DNA of 64,000 nucleotides. Origin: DYFX01 sp964400625. GTDB lineage: Bacteria > Patescibacteriota > Patescibacteriia > SG8-24 > DYFX01. Shown here in pieces: positions 26,447 to 34,887 of the stretch (positions are counted from its first letter, which is position 1; each line of letters opens with the position of its first letter). The notes beneath the pieces are model-generated. The model was given only the letters and a program-made list of their open reading frames with translations. It did not search any database and was not told the origin of the DNA. The stretch is from assembly GCA_964400625.1 (NCBI GenBank), contig CAYNUS010000007.1, forward strand, positions 1 to 64,000, read 5' to 3'. The position numbers and the translations under genes were made by a program.

Positions 26447-26968
26447 TTATTTCGCGATGATCACTTTCGAAGGCCGGACGACTTTGCCGTTGATCTCGTA
26501 GCCTTTCTGGACTTCCTTCAGGATGCTGCCGGGTTCCTTGCCGCCGTCCTCTTCGCCGACGGCTTCATGCTTGGCGGCGTCGAACGTCTGTCCTTCCGTC
26601 GCGATGGCGGTGAGGCCGAGGTCCTTCATCGCGTCGTCGATCTGCTTCTGGATGAAGCCGACGCCGAGGGCCCAGTTCAGGACCGTCTTGTCCTCGGTCT
26701 TGGGCATGTGGCTCACGGCGACGTGGAAGTTGTCGAACACCGGGAGGAACCGCTCGACGACGCGGAGCGTGGCGTACTGGCCCATCTCCATCCGCTCGCG
26801 GGCGACGTCCTTCTGGAGGTTGGCGTAGTCGGCGAGGGCGCGTTTCCAGCGTTGTTCCATTTCTTCCAAGGAGACGGCGTCGGAGGGCTGGGCCCCGGCC
26901 TCCGCCGGGGTGGATTGTGAGGACGCCGGGGTGGTTTCTTCGGAATCGATTTTCTGTTCTTCTTCCAT
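26447..26968 (-). CDS. grpE: nucleotide exchange factor GrpE
   Basis: A 173-residue GrpE that releases ADP from DnaK. The acidic, disordered N terminus (about 35 residues) leads to a long coiled coil (EEMEQRWKRALADYANLQKD) and a C-terminal beta domain with the typical VGEEDGGKEPGSILKEVQKGYEINGKVVRPSKVIIAK end. It starts 1 base after the hrcA stop, so the two are tightly coupled. Confidence 0.96.
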   Translation of the reverse strand: MEEEQKIDSEETTPASSQSTPAEAGAQPSDAVSLEEMEQRWKRALADYANLQKDVARERMEMGQYATLRVVERFLPVFDNFHVAVSHMPKTEDKTVLNWALGVGFIQKQIDDAMKDLGLTAIATEGQTFDAAKHEAVGEEDGGKEPGSILKEVQKGYEINGKVVRPSKVIIAK

Positions 26969-26969
26969 A

Positions 26970-27704
26970 TCAGCGTTTCAGCGTTTCGATGGCGGTTTCG
27001 AGGAGGGCGACGCCAGAGTCGTAGTCCATGCGCATCGGGCCGAGGAGGCCGAGGACGCCGTAGGTCGAAGCGTGGTCGGCGCCCCCCTCCGCCTCGCGGC
27101 TACGGTGGGGCACGCGGCCGATGACGAGTCCGCAGTCGGGGCCGAACGGGTTCTGGCTGCCGATGAGGACGCTGACCGACGGCGCGACTTGGGGGTACAT
27201 CTTCTCCATCGTCTCGTCGAGGTGATCGAGGACCTTCGACATCACGGCGACCTGCGAGAACTGGCGGAACTCCGGTTTGGCGAAGAGGTTCGAGAGGCCG
27301 GTGTAGTAGACGTTCCGCGGGGCGAAGGCGACGAGCGCGGATTCCTGGGCGAGTTCCGCGAGCGCTTTGGCGGCGCGGCGGAGGCGTTCGGCGTCCTCGA
27401 ACGATTCGTGGACGGCGTCGGCGATCGCTTCGGAGGCTTCGCCGGACGGAGGCTTCTTCTCCAGGAAGTGCGCGACGTAGTAGCGGTAGCCTTTTTCTGA
27501 TGGCGCGCGTCCCGCGGAGGTGTGCGGCTGGAGCAGGTAGCCGAGGTCTTCGAGTTCCGCGAGCTCGTTCCGGATGGTCGCTGAGGAAACGTCGAGGCCG
27601 GACTCTTCGGCCAGCCACGCCGAACCCACCGGCTCGGCGGATTTCACGTACCGCCGGACGGTCAGCTTCAAAAGCGTTTCCTTGCGGGGGTCGAGGGTTT
27701 CCAT
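26970..27704 (-). CDS. hrcA: heat-inducible transcription repressor HrcA
   Basis: A 244-residue repressor, shorter than the usual ~340. The winged-helix N terminus is intact (VGSAWLAEESGLDVSSATIRNELAELEDLGYL, residues ~26-58, then QPHTSAGRAPSEKGYRYYV). The inserted middle domain appears reduced. HrcA binds CIRCE, and a CIRCE operator lies 5-31 bases upstream (27709-27735), giving autoregulation of the whole operon hrcA-grpE-97aa-58aa-hsp20-dnaK. Confidence 0.95.
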   Translation of the reverse strand: METLDPRKETLLKLTVRRYVKSAEPVGSAWLAEESGLDVSSATIRNELAELEDLGYLLQPHTSAGRAPSEKGYRYYVAHFLEKKPPSGEASEAIADAVHESFEDAERLRRAAKALAELAQESALVAFAPRNVYYTGLSNLFAKPEFRQFSQVAVMSKVLDHLDETMEKMYPQVAPSVSVLIGSQNPFGPDCGLVIGRVPHRSREAEGGADHASTYGVLGLLGPMRMDYDSGVALLETAIETLKR

Positions 27705-27708
27705 AGCG

Positions 27709-27735
27709 TTAGCAATCCCATCTTACGAGTGCTAA
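27709..27735 (-). promoter_or_regulatory. CIRCE operator
   Basis: TTAGCAATC, 9-nt spacer, GAGTGCTAA on the plus strand. It matches the consensus TTAGCACTC-N9-GAGTGCTAA at 17 of 18 positions and overlaps the -10 box and start site of the hrcA promoter. Confidence 0.95.
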
Positions 27736-27748
27736 CGGCTGCCGTCAA
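27720..27748 (-). promoter_or_regulatory. hrcA operon promoter
   Basis: Minus strand: TTGACG (27748-27743), 17 bp, TAAGAT (27725-27720), 15 nt before the ATG; overlaps CIRCE. Confidence 0.85.
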
Positions 27749-27817
27749 GCCAGCGCCGGGATTGACGTTTCCGCCGGAAACGGCCATGCTTCCGCCAGCA
27801 CTTTCCCGGGAGGCACC

Positions 27818-28267
27818 GTGTCCCAACGCACCAACGCCGACATCATCCGCATCGTCAACAAGTGGCAGGAAGCCGGGTTCGTCCACGAGCTCACCTGCCG
27901 CGCCGACAGCCGGCACGAGGCGCTCACGCCCGTCGAGCGGGAGGGCAAGGTCGTCCTCCTCTGCCCCACTTGCGGCGAGGCGCAGGAAGAGATCCCGGCC
28001 CTCGTGCTGGGCTCCGAGGCGCTCATCGACCACAGCCGCGCGATGCTCGAACGCGAGGTCCGCGACCGCGAGCTCCGCTTCGCCCGGCAGGACATCTGGT
28101 GGGGCGTCGTCGTCATCATGGCCTGCATGTCGATCCTGCCCGGCCTGGTCGGCGGCGCGTTCCCCGCGATCGTGGGCGCCGGTCTCGGCCTCCTCATGTC
28201 CGCCGCGCATGTCCGCCGCTCCCGCCGCAAGATCGCCGCGCTCGCCGATCCCGCATCCCGTCCCTGA
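27818..28267 (+). CDS. zinc-ribbon membrane protein of unknown function
   Basis: A 149-residue protein starting at GTG 27818, with GGGAGG 4 bases upstream. The cytoplasmic part has a Cys pair (CPTC, about residues 49-52) preceded by a single Cys near residue 27. Then follow two transmembrane helices (about 98-115 and 117-135) and a basic C terminus. It is divergent from hrcA. No family recognised. Confidence 0.65.
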   Translation: MSQRTNADIIRIVNKWQEAGFVHELTCRADSRHEALTPVEREGKVVLLCPTCGEAQEEIPALVLGSEALIDHSRAMLEREVRDRELRFARQDIWWGVVVIMACMSILPGLVGGAFPAIVGAGLGLLMSAAHVRRSRRKIAALADPASRP

Positions 28268-28296
28268 TCCCGCCGCGCGGGACGGGCGGGATTTTT
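28267..28296 (+). terminator. terminator after zinc-ribbon membrane protein gene
   Basis: 8-bp stem ATCCCGCC/GGCGGGAT, then T5. Confidence 0.75.
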
Positions 28297-28315
28297 CGTT
28301 TCCTCGAAAAAGACA

Positions 28316-28355
28316 CGTGTACCGAAATGCGTCAGGTGACGCAAAACGGTACACG
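28316..28355. repeat. 40-bp palindromic element related to 8502-8535
   Basis: Outer arms CGTGTACCG/CGGTACACG and inner arms TGCGTCA/TGACGCA are perfect; AAA/AAA between them is unpaired. It lies between the terminators of two convergent genes. Confidence 0.85.
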
Positions 28356-28380
28356 AGGTTTTCGGGGCGGAGCCGACGAC

Positions 28381-28407
28381 GAAAAAAAGAAGCCCGTGGA
28401 GGGCTTC
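28381..28407 (-). terminator. terminator after the 87-aa gene
   Basis: 7-bp stem GAAGCCC/GGGCTTC, then T7 on the minus strand. Confidence 0.8.
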
Positions 28408-28408
28408 G

Positions 28409-28672
28409 TCAGTCGGTTTCGGGCTTCTGCTGCCAGGGCCAGCGGTCCGAGCGGGCGTCCTCTTCCTCGAGCGGAAGGATCTTCCAGTCGAGGATGCCGT
28501 CGATGGCGGGAAGCTCGGGGACCGACTTCTCCGGCAGTTCCCCCTGCACCTCGAGCCGGTCGCTGCCGGGCGGCGGCGACGGGTCGGCGTCGTCGCGGAC
28601 GAAGCCGACGGATTCGAGGATGAGGAGCGCGTCGTCGCGACGCTCGGAGGAAACGATGATGCTGATGCGCAA
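28409..28672 (-). CDS. 87-aa hypothetical protein, TTG start
   Basis: An 87-residue acidic soluble protein. The start is TTG at 28672: AGGAG lies 6 bases upstream and the frame begins (M)RISIIVSSERRDDALLIL, a beta-alpha opening like an ACT or ferredoxin-like fold. The rest is Pro- and acid-rich. It follows the P-type ATPase gene and ends in a terminator, so it may be the last gene of that operon. Function unknown. Confidence 0.6.
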   Translation of the reverse strand: MRISIIVSSERRDDALLILESVGFVRDDADPSPPPGSDRLEVQGELPEKSVPELPAIDGILDWKILPLEEEDARSDRWPWQQKPETD

Positions 28673-28729
28673 CGTGATCTCCTGAAAGGGCCGTGGCGAC
28701 CGTAGTCCTTCCCGGCCGGAATGTCAAGC

Positions 28730-31456
28730 CTAGAGCCAGCGCGCCGGGATGACGCCGCGGCGGATGAGGAGCTTGTAGCCTTCGACGGCCCAGAGCACCG
28801 ACGAGGAGACGGCGATCGCGAGCGCCCATTCCCGCCAGCCGACGGCCGCGAGGCCGAAGACGCGCTGGAGCGCCGGCACGTAGACGAGCGCCATGATGAG
28901 GGCGATCGAGAGCGCGACGCCGCGGACGACCCACTTGTTGGTGCGCCAGCCGAGGGTGAAGATCGAGTCCGTCGCGGAGCGCATGCTGAAGACGTTCCAG
29001 AGCTGGAAGAAGGCCATCGAGAGGAACGCGACGGTGCGGGCGCGCTCGATGCCCTCGGCCGCGTCCGCCCAGCGGAAGAGCGCGAGCGTGCCGACGGCCA
29101 TGAGCGCCGCGGTCGCGAAGGTCATGAGCAGGAGGTTGCGCGTGAGGATGCGGTCGTCCTTGCGGCGCGGCGGGCGCGTGAGCTCGTCGCCGTGGCGCTT
29201 TTCGGCGGCCAGCGCGACGCCGGTGAAGCCGTCGGTGGCGAGGTTCAGCCAGAGGATCTGCGCCGGCAGGAGCGGCAGCGGCATGCCGAGGGCGAGCGCC
29301 GCCAGGATGGTCACGACCTCGCCGACGTTGGTCGTGACGAGATACGCCACCGTCTGCTTGACGTTGCGGTAGACGATGCGGCCCTCCTCGACGGCGTTCA
29401 CGATGGAGACGAAGTTGTCGTCGGTCAAAACCATCTCGGCCACTTCCTTGGTGACGTCGGTGCCCGTGATGCCCATGGCCACGCCGATGTCGGCGGACTT
29501 GAGCGCGGGCGCGTCGTTGATGCCGTCGCCGGTCATGGCGACCGTGTGGCCGAGCGCCTTGAGACCGTTCACGACGCGCACCTTGGTGTGCGGCGAGACG
29601 CGCGCGAGGACGTGCGCCTCGCGCAAGACTTCGCGCAGTTCCGCGTCGGACATGGCCGCGACGTCGCGGTCGGTGAAGACGCGTCCTTCGAGCGGTTCGC
29701 CCTCCTCGAGGATGCCGACCTCGCGGGCGATGGCCACGGCGGTCTCGAGGTGGTCGCCGGTGTTCATGATGACGCGGATGCCCGCGCGCCGGCAGTCGGC
29801 GATGGCGGAGGCCACGCCCTTGCGCGGCGGATCGATCATGCCGATGAGCCCGAGCATCGTCATGCCGGACATGTCCTCGTCGCGCAGTTCGGCGCTCGTC
29901 GCGTCCGTGCGCTTCACGGCGACGGCGAGCACGCGCATGGCCTGCGCGGCCAGCTCGCGGTTGGCTTCCTCCAGGCGGCCGGCGGCCACGGGCGTGAGCG
30001 GATGCGCGTCGCCTGATTCGATGACGGTCGACGTCATCGCCAGGAGCGTCTCGAAAGCGCCCACGGCCATGATCTCGCGGCGCGGCTGGTCGTCGGGGCC
30101 GGCGTAGTCGTGGAGGATGGCGCGGTAGCGGCGGTCGGAGCTGAACGGGATCTCGTCGACGGTGCGCTCCGTGCGCGCGAAATCGTGCTTCTCGTAGCCG
30201 GCCTTGGCGGCCAGCGCCACGAGCGCGGCTTCGGTCGGGTCGCCGCTCGCGATCCAGCGCCCGTCCTGGCGCATCACCTCGGCCTTGTTGCAGAGGGCGG
30301 CGACGCGCAGGAGGTGCATGAGCGGCGCATGATCGCTCGCGTTCAGCTTCTCGCCGTCGACGAGGAACTCCCCTTCCGGCTCCCAGCCTTCGCCGGTGAC
30401 CTGGATCTCGTGCGTCAAGGTGACGACGCGGCGCGCGGTCATCTGGTTCTCGGTGAGCGTGCCGGTCTTGTCGGTGCAGACGACGTCGACGACGCCGAGC
30501 GTCTCGACGGCGGGCAGGCGGCGCGTGACGGCGTTCCGGCGCGCCATGCGCTGGACGCCGACGGCGAGGACGACGGCGAGGACGGCCGGCAGGCCTTCGG
30601 GAATGCTCGAGACCGCCATGGCGACGGCCATGAGGAACATCTCGAGCGGTTCCAAGCCGCGCAGGACGCCGATCAGGAAGATGAGGCCGGAAAAGCCGAT
30701 GGCGCCCAGAGCCAGCGTGCGGCCGAGGCGGTCGACGCGGCGCTCGAGCGGCGTGCGTTCGCGCTTGATGACGGCGAGCGAGCGCGCGATGGCGCCGAAG
30801 ACGGTGCGTTCGCCCGTCTCGACGACGATGCCGGCGCCTTCGCCGGAGGTGACGAGCGTGCCCATGAAGAGCATCGAGGTGCGGTCGCCTTGGGCGGCGT
30901 GCGGCGCGGACGGCGCGAGCGTCTTGGCGCTCGGGACGGATTCGCCCGTGAGGGCGGATTCGTCGGCACGGAGGTCGACCGACATCACGAGGCGCAGGTC
31001 GGCCGGCACGCGCCCGCCTTCGGCCACGAGCACGATGTCGCCCGGCACGAGGCGCGAGGCCTCGACGCGCGCCACGCGGTCGCCGCGCTTCACGGCGACG
31101 GTCGGGACGACCATCTCCTTCAGCTTGGCGAGCGCGGCCTCGGCCTTGCGCTCCTGCGCGAAGCCGATGACGCCGTTGGCCAGCACGATGACGAGGATGG
31201 CGGCGGCGTCGAACGGGTGGCCGGAGAGGAGCGAGATGCCGGCGGCCGCGAGCAGGATATAGATGAGGGCGCTGTGGAACTGCTTCAGGAACAGCAAAAG
31301 CCGCGACGCGGGCGGCTCGGCGGGAAGCTCGTTGGGGCCGTGGGCCGCGAGCCGCGCTTCGGCTTCGGCGTCGGAGAGGCCCTGGTGGCCCGTGCCGAGC
31401 GCTTCGAGCGCCTCATCGACGGTCAGGGCGTGCCAGGCGCGCGGTTCATTCGGCAT
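28730..31456 (-). CDS. cation-transporting P-type ATPase (P2A, Ca2+-type)
   Basis: A 908-residue P-type ATPase. The N-terminal cation-ATPase domain (WHALTVDEALEALGT) is followed by the actuator TGES, the phosphorylation motif DKTGTLT (about residue 327), and TGDGINDAPALK. About ten transmembrane helices are present, and IPEGLPAVLAVVLA in M4 matches Ca2+ (PacL/SERCA-like) pumps. It probably expels Ca2+ or another divalent cation. Start is the ATG at 31456, which overlaps the end of the SPFH gene by 11 bases; an upstream extension would run through that gene and is rejected. Confidence 0.9.
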   Translation of the reverse strand: MPNEPRAWHALTVDEALEALGTGHQGLSDAEAEARLAAHGPNELPAEPPASRLLLFLKQFHSALIYILLAAAGISLLSGHPFDAAAILVIVLANGVIGFAQERKAEAALAKLKEMVVPTVAVKRGDRVARVEASRLVPGDIVLVAEGGRVPADLRLVMSVDLRADESALTGESVPSAKTLAPSAPHAAQGDRTSMLFMGTLVTSGEGAGIVVETGERTVFGAIARSLAVIKRERTPLERRVDRLGRTLALGAIGFSGLIFLIGVLRGLEPLEMFLMAVAMAVSSIPEGLPAVLAVVLAVGVQRMARRNAVTRRLPAVETLGVVDVVCTDKTGTLTENQMTARRVVTLTHEIQVTGEGWEPEGEFLVDGEKLNASDHAPLMHLLRVAALCNKAEVMRQDGRWIASGDPTEAALVALAAKAGYEKHDFARTERTVDEIPFSSDRRYRAILHDYAGPDDQPRREIMAVGAFETLLAMTSTVIESGDAHPLTPVAAGRLEEANRELAAQAMRVLAVAVKRTDATSAELRDEDMSGMTMLGLIGMIDPPRKGVASAIADCRRAGIRVIMNTGDHLETAVAIAREVGILEEGEPLEGRVFTDRDVAAMSDAELREVLREAHVLARVSPHTKVRVVNGLKALGHTVAMTGDGINDAPALKSADIGVAMGITGTDVTKEVAEMVLTDDNFVSIVNAVEEGRIVYRNVKQTVAYLVTTNVGEVVTILAALALGMPLPLLPAQILWLNLATDGFTGVALAAEKRHGDELTRPPRRKDDRILTRNLLLMTFATAALMAVGTLALFRWADAAEGIERARTVAFLSMAFFQLWNVFSMRSATDSIFTLGWRTNKWVVRGVALSIALIMALVYVPALQRVFGLAAVGWREWALAIAVSSSVLWAVEGYKLLIRRGVIPARWL

Positions 31457-32024
31457 CGGCGGGGCATTCGCGGATATCGGAGAGCAGCACGTTCTCCACG
31501 CGGATGCCGCGAGGGAAGAAGATGCGCTCGAGCTCCTGCTTGGTCTCGATCTCGACCTGGTCGCGGCGCGAGGAGCAGATGTCGGCATGCGGATAGCGGG
31601 CGGAAATCATGCGCATGCGGCTGCGGATGGTGGGGCGGACGATCTTCTGGACGAAGTCGTCGCCGATGTTCTGCCAGATCATCGGGATCTGCTCGATGTC
31701 GAGGCGGAGCAGGATGGTGCCTTCGACCTGGATGCGCTTGCCGTCCGACGATTGCGCGGTGATGGGCGTGTCGCCGAGCGCCTTCACGTGCTCGGGGCGG
31801 AACTCGTTCGAGATCGAGTATTCAAGCGTCTGCGTGTTGAAGAGCTTGGCCTTCTGCCAGAACGGGATCTTGAGGTGCAGGCCCGGCATCATCACCTTCT
31901 TCAGCACGCCGCGGCCGAGGTCGTAGACGCAGGCGACGTAGCCCGGAGGGACGTAAATGAAAAGCCCCTTGAGGACGTCCTCGACGACGAACGAATACAT
32001 CAGCTGGTCGAGACGGTCGGCCAT
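31446..32024 (-). CDS. SPFH/Band 7 (prohibitin-like) domain protein
   Basis: A 192-residue SPFH protein. The core motif GLFIYVPPGYVACVYDLGRGVLKKVMMPGLHLKIPF is typical, followed by the beta-rich Band 7 domain and the start of the helical tail. It lacks an obvious transmembrane helix and the long coiled coil, so it is short for the family. SPFH proteins scaffold membrane microdomains or regulate membrane proteases. It overlaps the P-type ATPase gene, suggesting a functional link. A TACCAT box ends 9 nt before the ATG. Confidence 0.8.
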   Translation of the reverse strand: MADRLDQLMYSFVVEDVLKGLFIYVPPGYVACVYDLGRGVLKKVMMPGLHLKIPFWQKAKLFNTQTLEYSISNEFRPEHVKALGDTPITAQSSDGKRIQVEGTILLRLDIEQIPMIWQNIGDDFVQKIVRPTIRSRMRMISARYPHADICSSRRDQVEIETKQELERIFFPRGIRVENVLLSDIRECPADAE

Positions 32025-32070
32025 ATATGGGGGATGGTAGCAAGGAGGCGCGCGGAAAGGAAGCGCGCGA

Positions 32071-34680
32071 TCAGCGCTCCCGCACGGCGCGGCGGACGGC
32101 CGCGACGAGTTCGGACGGGGCGTAGCGGTCGCGCGCGACCGGCGCGCCGGCGCCGCCGATCAGGACGTCGGGACTCCCGTCCTGCGCGACGGTCACGGCG
32201 CCGTCGTCGCGGAGCTCGAACCCGCGGGCCAGGAGGGCGACCGACGCCATCTCGCGCCACGGCGTCGCGAGGCCGCGCAGGGCGACCGATCCCTTGGGCG
32301 CCGGCCGGACGCGGCGCGCGGCGAGCTCGCGCTCGATCTTGCGGAGTTCGGCGCGGTCTTCCGGCGCGGCATAGAACGGCGCAAGCGCGCGCAGGCAGGC
32401 GTCCGGGATGCCGGCGAGGCGCGCGTCGAGCGGTTCGCCCACGGGAAGCGCGGCGGGATAATGGAGATGATGCTCGTGCAGCAGCGACCGGACGAGCTCC
32501 TCGCCCGCCTTGGGCAGTTCGCCGCGGCGTACGAGCGCATCGAGCCTGCGCGCCGGCTCGTCCGAATCGGAAAGCACGGCGCGTTCGAGCGTCTTGGCGC
32601 CGTCGCGGTCGCCGAACTTCAGCAGCGCGACGGCCGCCTCGAAGGCGAGCGCCGCGTCCTCGGAATCGAGCGCGGCGAGCGCGCGCGGCTTCGCGTCGAC
32701 GAGGCGGAGGGTGCCGACGAGGTAGAGCCCCTGGCGCGCCTCCTCTCCTTCCGCCGCGGAGAGCAGCGCGGAAAGATGCGGCGCGAGGCGGGCGCGGCGC
32801 TCCCACGGGAACTGCCACAGGAGCGCGATGGCCTGCGCGCGCACCTGCGGCGAGGGGTCGCGGAGCAGCGGCGCCACGTGGTCGATGAGCGAAGCGTCGC
32901 GGAAGCGGCGGAGCGAGCGCAGGCAGCTACGGCGCACCGAGACCGGGCCCGAACGCAGGACGGAGAGCAGGAACGGCACGATCTGCGGATCCTGGAGCGC
33001 GACCAAGGCCTCGAGCGCGGCGGCCACGATTTCCGGACGGCGTTCGCGGCCGAAGGCCTCGCGCGCGTCGGCGAGCAGGTCGTGGCGCGCGAAACCGCTC
33101 TCGTACAGCCGTTCGGGACGGTAGTTGAAGGCGGCCACCGTACGGAAGGCCTCCTCGCGGACGGCGTCGTCCTCGTCGCGCAGCGCCTCGCGCACCACGC
33201 GCAGGACGTCATGATCGCCGATCTTGCCGAGCGTCGAGAGCGCCGCCACGCGCAGGCCCGGCGCCGCGTTGACGTCCCGGACGACGTCGAGGAGCGGCGC
33301 GAGGTCGCGCCGTCCGGCATGGCGGAGTTCCGCGAGCGCTTCGGCGGCGCGCAGGCGCGTCTTATGGTCCCCGTCCTTCAGGCTCGAGAAGAGGAGCTCG
33401 GGGTAGGCGCGGCGCATGCGGCCGTCGAGGATGAGGCGCATGCCGAGCAGGACGAGCGCGAGGAGGGCCGCGACGCGCACGGTGGTCTCGACGCCGAGCG
33501 GAAGGACGAAGAGCGTGACGGCGAAGATGACGGCGCTCGAGACGAGGTCGAAGGCGAATTCCGCGCCGCCCTCGATCCAGTTCCAGGCGGCCGTACGGTC
33601 GTAATCGTCGAGACCCTCGGCCATCGCCTGGAAGGCCGTCCCCTGGAGGTTGATGACGACCTGCCGCACGCCGACGGCGGCGGCGACGACCCAGAAGCCG
33701 GGCAGGAACGCGACCAGCGCGACGGCGGCGATCACGACGAGCGGCGGCAGGGAAAGGCTCCTGAGCAGGCCGTAGCGGCGCATGAACGGGAGCTGCACGA
33801 GGTTCAGGAAGGCGATCTCGACGAGGCCCGCGGCGACGGTGAACCAGCCGTAGAAGGCGTTCAGGTCCTGCTCCGTGGCGAACCGCGCGTCGGCCGCCAC
33901 GGTCAGCCCGTAGCCGAAGACGCGGCCGAGCACGAACGACAGCCCGACGATGAGGCCGAGCAGCCAGACGAAGCGCGCCACGTCGCGGCGCCGGAAGATC
34001 TTCGAAGGACGGAGCGAGAACGCGCCGGCGCCCGTTTCCGGCGCCGGCGGCCGCGTGCCGTTCTCGCGGTTCCACTTCGCGCGCATCATCAGGATGAAGG
34101 GCAGCGCCGCCGCGATGAGGAGCGCGGCGAACGCGAAGAAGACGCCCGTCGGCACGGCCTCGCTGAAGGCCGCGAGCGCCCCGCCCGAGAGCAGGACCGC
34201 CCCGACGGCGACGCTCGTCATGATCGGATCGACGCGCTGGATGGCCGCGACGTCGAAGACGTCGGTCTGGGCGTTGTTGAGGCGCGCGATGGCGCCGCCG
34301 GCGCCGAAGGCCGAGACGCAGACCCCGAGCGCGCCGAAGGCGAGCACCCCGGCGAGCGACCCCTGCCCGAGGCGCGCGTACGCGAGGCCGAGCGCCGCGG
34401 CGCCGGCGAACGTGACGCCGGCATAGAACAGCGTCTGCCACATCGCGGAGCGGCGCCGCAAAGGGCCGAGGCCGAGCCAGGATCCCGCCAGGGTCGCGAG
34501 CGCGCCGATGACGTTCAGGACCGGCACGTACTGCACGCCGGCGCGCTTGATGACGACCGTCTGCACGATCGTGTTGTACAGCACGGCGCCGACCAGCAGG
34601 AAAAAGAGGCTCGCGGAAATCAGGATGACCCACGAGCGCTCGTTCGCGTCCATCCCCTTCGTCGCGGAGAAGATCGCCAT
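32071..34680 (-). CDS. MFS/nucleotide-transporter-like protein fused to HEAT repeats
   Basis: An 869-residue protein. Residues ~1-440 contain about 12 hydrophobic helices, in a layout like Npt1/Npt2 (NTT)-type nucleotide carriers or MFS permeases (for example VIKRAGVQYVPVLNVIGAL). Residues ~450-740 are HEAT repeats (RVAALSTLGKIGDHDVLRVV, QAIALLWQFPWERR and others). A Leu/Arg-rich cytoplasmic tail ends the protein. Start is ATG 34680, 8 nt after TATACT, so translation is probably leaderless; an 18-base upstream extension is less likely. It may import nucleotides or other metabolites under control of the HEAT domain. Confidence 0.65.
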   Translation of the reverse strand: MAIFSATKGMDANERSWVILISASLFFLLVGAVLYNTIVQTVVIKRAGVQYVPVLNVIGALATLAGSWLGLGPLRRRSAMWQTLFYAGVTFAGAAALGLAYARLGQGSLAGVLAFGALGVCVSAFGAGGAIARLNNAQTDVFDVAAIQRVDPIMTSVAVGAVLLSGGALAAFSEAVPTGVFFAFAALLIAAALPFILMMRAKWNRENGTRPPAPETGAGAFSLRPSKIFRRRDVARFVWLLGLIVGLSFVLGRVFGYGLTVAADARFATEQDLNAFYGWFTVAAGLVEIAFLNLVQLPFMRRYGLLRSLSLPPLVVIAAVALVAFLPGFWVVAAAVGVRQVVINLQGTAFQAMAEGLDDYDRTAAWNWIEGGAEFAFDLVSSAVIFAVTLFVLPLGVETTVRVAALLALVLLGMRLILDGRMRRAYPELLFSSLKDGDHKTRLRAAEALAELRHAGRRDLAPLLDVVRDVNAAPGLRVAALSTLGKIGDHDVLRVVREALRDEDDAVREEAFRTVAAFNYRPERLYESGFARHDLLADAREAFGRERRPEIVAAALEALVALQDPQIVPFLLSVLRSGPVSVRRSCLRSLRRFRDASLIDHVAPLLRDPSPQVRAQAIALLWQFPWERRARLAPHLSALLSAAEGEEARQGLYLVGTLRLVDAKPRALAALDSEDAALAFEAAVALLKFGDRDGAKTLERAVLSDSDEPARRLDALVRRGELPKAGEELVRSLLHEHHLHYPAALPVGEPLDARLAGIPDACLRALAPFYAAPEDRAELRKIERELAARRVRPAPKGSVALRGLATPWREMASVALLARGFELRDDGAVTVAQDGSPDVLIGGAGAPVARDRYAPSELVAAVRRAVRER

Positions 34681-34688
34681 ACGCATCC

Positions 34689-34694
34689 AGTATA
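34689..34694 (-). promoter_or_regulatory. -10 box for the transporter-HEAT gene
   Basis: TATACT on the minus strand, 8 nt before the start codon; the -35 region is weak. Confidence 0.6.
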
Positions 34695-34715
34695 CCACCC
34701 CCTCCCCGCCGCGTC

Positions 34716-34745
34716 CGGAAAACGAAAACGGCCCCGGAGGGCCGT
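34716..34745 (-). terminator. terminator of the H3-tail-like gene pair
   Basis: 7-bp stem ACGGCCC/GGGCCGT with a 4-nt loop, followed on the minus strand by TTTTCGTTTT. Confidence 0.8.
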
Positions 34746-34758
34746 CGCGTCCGCGTCC

Positions 34759-34866
34759 TTAGCGGGCCGTCTGCTTGGTGCGGGCGCCGGACGACTTCTT
34801 GCGAGGCGCCTTGCCGCCGGTGGAGCGGCCTCCGGACGATTTCTTCTTGGGGAACTTGGTCGCCAT
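34759..34866 (-). CDS. 35-aa basic protein with histone H3 tail motifs
   Basis: ATG at 34866 to TAA at 34759. The product is MATKFPKKKSSGGR, then STGGKAPRK, KSSG and a terminal ARTKQTAR. STGGKAPRK equals residues 10-18 of eukaryotic histone H3, and ARTKQTAR equals residues 1-8. Net charge is very high (Lys/Arg about one third), with no hydrophobic core or signal peptide. It lies 21 bases after the 58-aa gene, with a weak AGGA before the ATG, and precedes a terminator. Codons are the GC-rich ones of the region. Role unknown: DNA/RNA binding or mimicry of H3 are both possible. Confidence 0.75.
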   Translation of the reverse strand: MATKFPKKKSSGGRSTGGKAPRKKSSGARTKQTAR

Positions 34867-34887
34867 AGGATCCTGCGTTGCGGCGGC

